Assembly: GCA_037176725.1 (NCBI GenBank)
Contig: JAZBRS010000029.1
Coordinates: 44,650,001-44,714,000, forward strand
From: Posidonia oceanica
Lineage: Eukaryota > Streptophyta > Magnoliopsida > Alismatales > Posidoniaceae
DNA length: 64,000 nt
Reading direction: 5' to 3'
Positions within the stretch are counted from its first letter, which is position 1, and every line of letters begins with the position of its first letter. This document shows, in pieces, positions 55,403-64,000 of the stretch. Position numbers and translations under genes: made by a program. The notes beneath the pieces are model-generated. The model searched no databases and was not told where the DNA came from. It was given only the letters and a program-made list of their open reading frames with translations.

Positions 55403-58400
55403 CTCCACAGTTCCTCCTTCCTCCCGCCAGCACTCTCCCTCTCCTCTTTGAATTCAATTTCTTCTTCCCTCCCGATCACCTCAGCTCCAGTCCACCATCC
55501 TCCTCTCAGCATCTCAGTGGCTTCTCCGGGGCATTAATTGCCCGTCGCCTCGGTCGTCCTTCACGACCAGCAGCTGCAGCCCGCGTCGGTGAAGATTTGA
55601 ATCCACCGCGCTCCACTCCTTCCCAGTTGATAAAAGCCTCAGCTCCACTCCTCCCTCTTCCGCCTTTTGTCGTCCAGAGAGAGCGAGAGCATCCAGAGCC
55701 CTGAGAGCACCCAATTCCCTCTTCTCTTCCACTGACATCCAGCACCCTTCTTCCTCCTTCATTTTCATCCCAACCAGACCTCCAACAATCCAGCAAATCT
55801 TTCCCAATTCCGCCCCCAATCTCCACCAGAATCCCAGCATCACAGCCCTCCACTCCACTCTCCAATTCCACCCAGCATTCCCCCCCGAACACCCTGAAAC
55901 CACAACAGCAACCCAACACCACTTCTTCAAAAATTCCCGACACTGCAACTTACTAAACCTTCCCAAATTTCCCCACCAAACTCGCCTGAACACCATCTTC
56001 AAAACCCACTTGAGCTTCAACTCCAAGCTTCACCACGGACCAAACCTACCACCACAAACACCTACACCCTTCTCTGCCAGAAAATCACCCGATAACCCAA
56101 TCTTCCTCCCTAGGTCTCCACCAGCCTTCCTGAGCTCCCGAACACACTCACCTACCCTCCAGCAAGTCACCGGTGCCCTCCATTTGGTCTCAAGAGCAGA
56201 GAACAGCCTCACCCACCTCCTGCTGCCAGCAATCCACCCAAAACTTCGAATCTTCGCTCCGATCCGCAGAGCTTCACTCCAAGCATCCAGGAAGCTCCGG
56301 AGTGCATCACTGATCCGATCCCGACCTTCCCGAGCAGTCGACGACGCCTGCACCAGCTGGACGATCTCTACCGGCGACTACTGAAGCACCAGACGTCGGG
56401 GGGACACTTCAGACTACAAAATAGGTACTCCTCTGCACCTTTAGCTTAGTTTTTCTCCGTTCTTGCTTCCTAGCCTCTTAGACTAGGGTTCCAGTGCCTT
56501 CCTCGCCGAGTCAACGCCGCCGGCAACTCCTTCTTCTCTGGCGAGCTCTGAGCTCGGACCGCCACTCCAGCTGCAAAACGCCTCGCCGATCGTCGTCCCA
56601 GGTCTGCACGACCTCTAGGAACTCTCCGGTGGCCTCAGAATTCCACGACTACGCTCCGATCACCCGATCTGCCTCTAGACACTCTACAGACCTCCGTTGT
56701 CGTCTCCGATCATCTCCAGACTTTGTCATGGCCCTCCGACGCCTCGCCGACCTCCGCACGGCTCCGGAGCAGGCCGCCGCCGCACCAGCGCGTCCCCAGC
56801 AGCCCCTGTTCCTCCCTTACGGCCACTAGTAGTGATCTGCTATAGTGGCCATTTTGCCTGTGATATTACTGTAGCTTTATTTTCCTTAGCTAGCTATTTT
56901 ACCACCAAATTGCATATCTGCCTTGTCTTTTTGCTTTATTACATTCTGGTCTTGCCTCTGTTAAAATTCATTTAATTTCGCATTAAAATCTTATGATATT
57001 GCATGAAAAACTTAAAAAATTGATTAATTGCATGTTAGTTCTTCTACAGTGTTTCTCTTCAGTGTTTTTTAAAGTTCTGGTCCTCTAGTTCTTTATTATT
57101 GCATGTTAGTCTTCCAGTTGATAATCTGATTTAATGCTCTAATTTTACATTGATAAATTGCATTTCTAGTCCCTGTTATTTTTCTTATTTACAGTTTAGT
57201 CCTCTGATCTGTTAACTTAGGTTTTTATTTTCTATTTTTCCTTACTACATTGCATCATTTCCCTCATATTTTCTGATTTTTGCATATAGGTCCCTCATTA
57301 ATGCACAGCATACATTTAAATGCATATTTTGCTTATAAAATTGCATTTTTGACCCTGCATGATTTAAAATTTGCATATAGGTCCTCTACTGTCATTTAAA
57401 TGCATATTTTGCTTATAAAATTGTATTTTTGACTCTGCATATTTTAAAAATTGCATATAGGTCCTTTGCATGTCATTTAAATGCATATTTTGCTTATAAA
57501 ATTGCATTTTAGACCCTGCATGTTTTAAAAAATTGCATACAGACATCTATTTGCATTCCCAGACCATTAAGACCACTGTTTTGCTTGCAAAGTTGCATTT
57601 TAGACCCTGTTTGTTTCAAAATTGCATGTTAACCCCCTATATGGTTTCAAAACTTGTCCTGATGCATGTTTATCTTGAAAAATTGCATTTTGGATCCTAT
57701 ATTTTGCAAAATTGCACTCAGACCCCCCAATTTTCAAAAACCTTGCATAAAAGCCCCAAACTTTTCAAAATCTTTGCATTTAGACCCCCACTTTTTCAAA
57801 AATTGCATATAAGTTCCTCAGTTTTCTGAAAAATCATCCCTAAGTCTTTTCTTGCATTCTGCATGCATTGCACTCATGCATTCTTGCATTTGGCATTTCT
57901 TGCACACACTTAAGCATTCTTAGCTCCCATTTACATGTAAAGACCTGTTGTGCACACCCCTAGGACCTCCTGTACACTTAGATCCATTCTTCTCCCCTGT
58001 TCTGGCCCCTCTGCCTCGAAGCTGGGATATCTTCAGATCCGGCCGTTGGATCTTCTCAACCAAGCTGCCTGGACGACCCCGGCGGAACACTCTTCAGCAT
58101 GGACCAAGCAGATTTCAGATCAGGCTTCAGATTTCCAAGGTAAGTCCTCCTGAACCCTTGCACAGCATTCATTTGCATACCATTTGCATTCCATGCATTG
58201 TTTTTGCTTTCTGATTTCTCGAGCATGTAGAATAGGACTTCCTCTTCTTATCTATCAACTCAGCTTCCTCTTTTCGCGTACTCCTAGTGCTTTGTGTTAC
58301 GTTTCCCTTGGATTCACCACTAATTGCGACTTTCTTCCCCCTTTTCCACGATCCGATCGCATCGCGAGCTCTTGGCAGTGTGCAAGACACATCGTGGGAT

Positions 58401-58606
58401 ATTTTGATGGGAAACAGTCACAAAACAGTGGTAAGCCTTCCATTTGCTTCCCTTCCCCTTTGTAGGTCTTCACACCTACTTTGCGTGGTCTTTAAACGGT
58501 GCTCGTTCTCACACTTGCGCTGTTTACCTCCCCTTTGCTTCTCCTGCTCTTTTTCTTAGCATTTGCATCTGCATAGTTTTATCAATGCTTTATTTCGCCT
58601 GCTTTG

Positions 58607-59060
58607 GCACCGTTTTGAGTGCCCGCTTTGCTTTTGGCACTGTTTCGCGTGCCCGCTCTGTTTTTGGCACCATTTTGCATGCCCGCTTTGCTTTTGGCAC
58701 CGTTTTGCATGCCTGCTCTATTTTTGGCACCATTTTGCGTGCCCCACTCTGTCTTTGGCACTGTTTCGGGTGCCCGCTCTGTTTTTGGCACTGTTTTGCG
58801 TGCCCGCTCTATCTTTGGCACCGTTTTACGTGCCCGCTTTGCTTTTGGCACCGTTTCGCGTGCCTGTTCTTGTTTCTTGCACCGTTTTACGTGCTGGCTT
58901 TGCTTTCTTACACCATTTTGCGTGCCGTTCCTGTTTCTTACACTGTTTTGCATGCTGGCTTTGCTTTCTTACACCGTTTTGCGTGTCGTTCTTGTTTCTT
59001 GCACCGTTTTGCGTGTTGACTTTGTTTTCTCGCATCGTTTCGCGTGCCGCCTCGTTTTCT
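58607..59060. repeat. 30-bp minisatellite in the solo LTR, expanded
   Basis: About 15 copies of TTTGGCACCGTTTTGCGTGCC-like units (reverse complement of the B unit), several more than the eleven in each B LTR. The last units carry the TTTCTTGCACCGTTTTGCGTG variant. Confidence 0.85.
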
Positions 59061-59785
59061 TGCACCGTTTCGCATACCGCTCTCGTTTCTTGCGTTGTTT
59101 CGCGCGTTTTACGTCGTTTTCTCTTACATGTCGCCTGCATTGCTTGGTTTTACCGCCGTTTTGCTTTTCTGCTTGCATTGCATATAAGGCAGTGATGCTT
59201 ACTGCCTGGAGTTCTCACGAGCCAGGTTTCGACCGGTTCGGAACACAAACAACGTTGCTGAGCGCTCAGACTGCACGTTTACTTCCCTGCATTGCATCCC
59301 ACCACTTAGAGCACACCTATGAGCATTCCTTCAGGCATTCATTGGCATTTAGGCATTCAAACCTGCATTTCCCTGCGTATGCGAGCGTAAGCCCAGAAAG
59401 ACCGATTCTCGGACGTGTCGGGGATGCCTAAAACCTTCCCTGCACATAACAGGAGTCCGTGCCCAATCTTTTGGCCCGTAATGACCATATTACCCTTATC
59501 CTAGGCATGAGTCATATCATTTGCATTCATTTGCATTTGTTTTCATTTGCATTTGTTTTCATTTGCATTGCTTTGCATTGCATCTTTTGCTTGGTTTTAC
59601 GTGTTAACTCACGCATTTCCCTCGGTTTTCCTTGTCTCCCGATAATAGACACGGTGGCGACTTTGAATTGTCTTATCTTCTTCTTTTCTTATCTTTTCTC
59701 CCCTGTTTTAAGTGTTTTCGAGTTGAGTCCTCCTCCTCGGACATAGCCGCTAATAGTAAACCTGATTCTGATTGGGATTACTACA

Positions 59786-59790
59786 GATAG
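59786..59790. repeat. Right target-site duplication of the solo LTR
   Basis: GATAG, immediately after the CA end of the solo LTR. The C LTR resumes here. Confidence 0.92.
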
Positions 59791-60520
59791 TGATGTGAAA
59801 AGGAAAACAAAAGAAAAGATAAAACAAAAACGGAGTCACCACCTAGTCTATTCAATCAGGAGACGAGGAAAACCAGGGAAATGCAAGAAAACATGCAAAT
59901 GAATGCAATGCTATGCAAAATGATTGACTCGTGCCAAGGACGAGGGCAAAACGGTCATTACAAGTCCAAAGAAAGGGTAAGGACTCCTGTTATGTGTGGG
60001 GAAGGTGTTAGGCACCCCCGCCGACAAGTCCGAGGAATCGGTCTTTCTTGGCTAATCTCGCTCGCATTTGTAGGATTATCGGCAATGATGCCTTTAACTG
60101 TACGCCCAAGGGGCGAGGGATGCCATGCCATGCTATTAATGCTTTAAATACCTGAATGCCTGAATGCCATGTATGGGAAATTAAACGTGCAACCTATGTG
60201 CTCAGCAGCACTGCCTATGTTCCGAATCGGGTGAGCCCTGGTTTGTAAGAACTCCAGATAGTAAGCATCACTACCCTAAATGCTATGCAGGCGAGAAAAC
60301 AAAACAGTAGTTAAAACCATGCAATGCAAAGCGACACGCAATGGAAAACAAGTCTGAGGCGAAAAACCACAGGAAAGCAGGTGATGCAAGGCGTAGAACG
60401 GAAAACAAGGGTCCGACAACAAGCATAGGTGTCAAGGCATGTACTAGAGGCAACAAAATGCGGAAAGCGACAACCAAAATGAAATCGGCGATTAAAAATA
60501 GTGTGCTGTAAACTGTAAAG

Positions 60521-62830
60521 TGTTGGATGCTGAACTGACCAACGTCCTATGTTGGACGCAGGAGCAGCCAGCATCCAACATAGTGGACAGGAAAACTGTA
60601 AGGGAAGGCATGCAAATTTGGAAAACATGCATTTTAATGCAATGAGAAAGCTATGGGCAGATAAACCATGCTAACATATCAAGGCACAAAGCTTAGAAAT
60701 CAAATGCAAGCATCAAAATGATTTTTAAAGTGCAAAGGATGTTGGACGCTGAGACCAACAGCGTCCAACATTGGACACTATGAACCTCAGCATCCAATAG
60801 CTGAGCCTTGGTTTTGAAAGAGATGCATGCATGCTAGATGCAGAAACATGATGCAAATGCAATATGGCAGTAGAAGACATGCAAATCATGCTAGGCAAGC
60901 AAGATAACAAACCATAAAAGATTTTAAGAGCATAGCACAGGCATAAAGCAGACTTGAAACAAAGCAGAGTGTTAGACGCTTGAATACACAGCGTCCAACA
61001 TAGGACGCTAGGGCATTCTGCATCCAACACAAAGCAAACAGAAACATAAAGAACTGCTACATGCAAACTGATAAAGGCATTTAGGCATGCATCCAAGTCA
61101 CTGTAAACAAGTTGAGGCTAAACATGCACACATGGATCAAATAAATATCCTAAAAGCAAAGCATTTAAGACAAATGCATAAGGAAACATACAACTAGGGT
61201 GTAAGACGCAAGCAGCATCTGCGTCCTATGGAGGACGCAAGCAACATTTGCGTCCAACACAAAGAAAAGCATGGACACGAAAACCAGCATAAACCCCTGA
61301 TAGAAAGCCTTGCAAACTTGAAAACAGTTGCTATAGGGGCTAAACATAACCACACATGCATGGATCAAGCAAATATAAGAAGTAAGAGCATCATGCAAGC
61401 ATTAAGACATAGGCAGACATGCAGAAGTATTGGACGCTGGATGCACCAGCATCCAACGTAGGATGCAGTGTGCACCAGCGTCCAACACAGAGAAAAGGCA
61501 CATTAAACTGCAAGGAGAACTAAGCTCATGGACCACTTAAACATGCATTCAAGCCACTGAAAACGGGAAAACCCAAGGCATGCACACATGGATCAAACAA
61601 GTATCTTAAATAAATACAACATCTGAGCATTAAAATATATGTAAGCATGCAGAGGCATAGGACGCTGGATGCACCAGTGTCCAACATAGGACGCAGTGTG
61701 CTCCAGCGTCCTACACAAAGAGGCAACATGGCATTCAGAAGCATAAAACATAAATCCAAGCCAAGATCAATACCTGACATACATAACATGGCACTTGGGA
61801 ACATGAAGGAAAGCATGCAATGAAAACCCACAGATAATAGCATTCAAATCATAGTAACATAGAAGCAAAATAAAATAAAATAAATAAAAGGACCTGCATG
61901 GGTGTTGGACGCTGCCTCAGGGCATGTCCAACGTTGGACGCACCAGCTTGTGCGTCCAACAGGTCGGGATCTTTCCCGGCCAAGACCAGTGGCCAAATCG
62001 ACCAAAAACCACAAACTAACTAGCTAGGAAGCTAGAGTGTGTGATGACGAGCATGTCCATGTGCTCAGCGCCAAAAAAGGGTGGGTGGATTGCTCCACCC
62101 ACCTCCTCCTTCCCTCGGCCGGCGAACCCATCACCAAGCTAGGTGGTGTGTGCAGTGCTAAGTGCATGATAACTAGCCTACCACATTACCACATGTATGT
62201 GCAAGCTAAGGGTGAGGAGAGCTCACTTGGTCGCGGCTCAAGAGGCTTGTTTGCAGTCCTCGCCGACAACGTGGGAGAAGGTGGCAAGCTGCTGGGACAC
62301 AAGAGAAGGTTGGGAAAGGTGGCTGAAGGCTCTGGGGCGCTCGTGGGAGATTGCTCAAGGTCTTGGAAGCTCTCAATTCTCAGCAAAATCCGTGTGGTGG
62401 CCTGTGGATGAATGGGTTCCTCTTGGTTTTGTTTAGGTCGTCTGTGGCAATGGCAAGCGTTGCAGAGGCAGTGGGGAGTGGGAAAGGAGCTGGGGATGTC
62501 AGGAGGAGTAAGTGGAATGTCAGGGAGGTCACGGAAGTCGTCGTGGTGGCAGGAGCACAGGTGGCCATAGCAGTGAGGGCGAGGTGAGCGGGAAGACCAC
62601 CGGGGGAGAGAAGACACGGTGGCAGGCTGAGTAAGTGGCCTTGGCGCGTAGTGGGTGGCCGGGAGTGGTGAGTAAGTGGCGAGGGGATGGGTGGTAAGTG
62701 TGGGCTGACGGAGGAGAGGACAGGAGTGGCAGGCCAAAGGTGGTGGAGGCGGTGGCCATCCCGACTCGTTGGACGCTGGCACAGAGCGCGTCCAATGTAG
62801 GACGCTGCCATAGCTTGCGTCCAATGAGTC
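60521..62830. repeat. About 230-bp tandem repeat with paired hairpins, right LTR of C
   Basis: Hairpin clusters begin at about 60521, 60741, 60971, 61199, 61429, 61658 and 61903, with an isolated one at 62769. Spacing is 220-245 bp for the first seven. Each cluster is a pair of inverted repeats with TTGGACGC and GCGTCCAA arms; many arms show CG to CA/TG changes (GTTGGATGC, GCATCCAAC). The left LTR of C has four clusters. Confidence 0.85.
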
Positions 62831-63035
62831 CAGGAGGTTTGAAGGACTAAGTTGGTTTTTTGGCCTAGGTTAGGGTTCGGGTTAAGGTCTAGGAGGGCTT
62901 GGGTGATGGTTGGGAGGTTTTAGGTGTGGTTTTAGGGTTCGGATGGGGTTTAAGTGGAAATTGGCTATCCCAGGGTCCGAGCGAGCTTGCAAGAGGATCC
63001 ACCATCGTCTAGGCTGTCAAAATGGGGTGTTTACA

Positions 63036-64000
63036 GCGGGAACCCACAAAAGCAATCATTCCTCCTCGTATTTGAATTTTCGAATGACATTATTGCTACC
63101 TACAACATTATATGACATGTGAAGCAAAAAAATCAAAAGTCACCACAAATAAAAACGATACTACTAAGATTCACAAGTTTTAATCACAAGTTAAATAAAA
63201 GGATCAATACAAATACAAGTTATATTCACAAGGCATACTATTTTGAATACCTATATGAGTTATTTAAAGTATACCTATTTTGAATGCATTTCCCTAGCTC
63301 AGTACAAGAATGATGAGGATCAAAATTGAATGTATGATTAACATGAGTAGACCAAAAACATGCATTTAGATTGTACAATAGCCATGAAATACGAACATGC
63401 ATTTTGGAAAACAAAAACCCAAATGGAACTTTTCTACTACCAAATGAGCAACTATAACCCAAATGTAAGTCAACATTTATACCATGATAATAACCAAATG
63501 TACTGTCAGTGTAAAGGTAAAAGGAAGGAAAGAATACCTTCACTTGGAGATTGGAGGCAATGGTAATGGCCTTCTTAATCTCCTGTAAAACAACATTTAA
63601 ACAATAGTCAGTGAAGATTATCACAATAGCAACATTCACATTGGTCTTGAAGATCTATTGTGATCAAAACCCCCAAAGGAAATAGCATCAACAAGAACAA
63701 ATCAAATAAAAAATATTTTATTCCAGAAGAAAACCCTGATCCAAGCATGATAGAAAGCCCCAAATGGAAACCCTAATCTGTCAAAACATGATCAAAGAAG
63801 AAAACCCTTAACCAACATGGTTATTGTAGTAGTTGGGAGCCCCCTCCACTACCCCTTCGATTGCAGGTTCGATACCCACCCCCCGCATGTTGTGTGGGAT
63901 TTTCCCACACCCTCTTGCTGCATGGGATTTATTTCCCACACCTTTGTGTTGCCCACAGGTTTCGATCCTGTGACCTGTGGGCTCTCCTTGAGGTAAAAAT
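63036..64000. other. AT-rich sequence right of element C, no gene seen
   Basis: No convincing coding frame. It could be host intergenic sequence or the continuation of element D. The last 180 bp hold a possible SINE head. Confidence 0.4.
63815..64000 (+). mobile_element. Possible tRNA-derived SINE head, cut by the window end
   Basis: An A-box-like TAGTAGTTGGGAG (63827-63839) and a B-box-like GGTTCGATACC (63866-63876), 39 nt apart, as in RNA polymerase III promoters of tRNA-derived SINEs. The B-box differs from the consensus GGTTCGANTCC at one base. Downstream, ATGGGATT...TCCCACACC segments recur at 63890-63940. No target duplication or tail is visible within the window, and it may be a chance match. 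Confidence 0.3.

Larger units (their letters stand above)
53934..59785 (+). mobile_element. Solo LTR of the element B family
   Basis: 5852 bp in plus orientation, from TGTTGACACCCCATTTTGATAG to GGGATTACTACA, flanked by GATAG on both sides. It aligns along its length with the reverse complement of the LTRs of B: T-rich and purine-rich blocks (now A-rich and pyrimidine-rich), GC-rich block (55500-56830), ATGCAATTTT repeats (57280-57620), minisatellite (58607-59060) and family U5 block. No PBS or internal sequence follows. It therefore arose by recombination between the two LTRs of a full element. It lacks about 50 bp near the U5 end that B has (after TGTAGTAATCCC). Confidence 0.95.
53865..63035 (-). 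mobile_element. 5' LTR of element C, interrupted by a solo LTR
   Basis: Plus-strand left end TGTGAGTGCC at 53865 and right end AAATGGGGTGTTTACA at 63035. Without the inserted solo LTR (53934-59785) and one copy of the target duplication it is about 3.3 kb. It contains the family block GGGGAAGGTGTTAGGCACCCC (60000) and seven to eight GTTGGACGC hairpin clusters (60521-62830). A GC-rich part lies at 62040-62760. No gene supported. No target duplication could be matched with 19772-19776, so the far ends of C may have been altered. Confidence 0.8.

Noticed and set aside
58444..59431. Plus-strand frames up to 270 codons in the solo LTR
   Set aside because: Same minisatellite seen from the other strand, again open in several frames.
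62186..62824. 212-codon minus-strand frame in the GC-rich part of LTR C
   Set aside because: Pro/Ser/His-rich with no domain, inside an LTR and overlapped by other open frames; GC-rich composition explains it.
19772..63040. Target-site duplication for element C
   Set aside because: Flanks CAGTG (left) and GCGGG (right) do not match, so the ends of C cannot be confirmed this way.
63866..63876. A true tRNA gene at the B-box-like motif
   Set aside because: No cloverleaf can be drawn around it: the acceptor and anticodon arms do not pair.

Overview
This window looks like a stretch of a large, repeat-rich flowering-plant genome. It consists almost entirely of nested Ty3/gypsy LTR retrotransposons, and I found no host gene I could defend. 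The main family belongs to the Tat/Ogre-like clade. It has very long LTRs (about 3.3 to 5.9 kb), a primer-binding site matching the 3' end of plant tRNA-Arg(ACG), an integrase, and two RNase H domains after the reverse transcriptase, the second of the archaeal type. All coding copies lie on the minus strand and all are pseudogenised. The species cannot be named from this sequence.

Layout: (1) Element A (1-14052, minus) enters from the left edge with archaeal RNase H, RNase H, RT, linker, protease and gag, then leader, PBS and its 5' LTR (8525-14052). (2) Element D (14053-about 19776, minus) is a different gag-bearing element that appears to be cut by A on its left and by C on its right. (3) Element C (19777-22907 plus 49936-63035, minus) is an old deletion derivative of the A/B family, split by two later insertions. 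(4) Element B (22908-49935, minus) is a structurally complete 27-kb element inserted into the protease region of C. It has LTRs of 5885 and 5863 bp, PBS, polypurine tract, gag, protease, RT, RNase H, archaeal RNase H and integrase. (5) A solo LTR of the B family (53934-59785, plus) sits inside the 5' LTR of C with a perfect GATAG target duplication. (6) 63036-64000 is AT-rich sequence with a possible tRNA-like SINE head at its right end.

The most interesting part is the 3' half of element B. Downstream of integrase and in the same direction lies a roughly 400-codon reading frame resembling the plant mobile domain (PMD, aminotransferase-like) family, broken by two stop codons. Between it and the 3' LTR is about 2.8 kb made of serial short hairpins, including two tandem arrays whose unit stems differ by compensatory changes (GATAG/CTATC, GATAAG/CTTATC, GATAGG/CCTATC). 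The LTR of element C independently carries roughly 230-bp tandem repeats built round paired hairpins.

Order of events inferred from nesting: D is older than C and A; C was then hit by B and separately by the B-family element that became the solo LTR. Where aligned copies can be compared, most premature stops are CAA/CAG to TAA/TAG or TGG to TAG changes, as expected from deamination of methylated cytosine in silenced elements.
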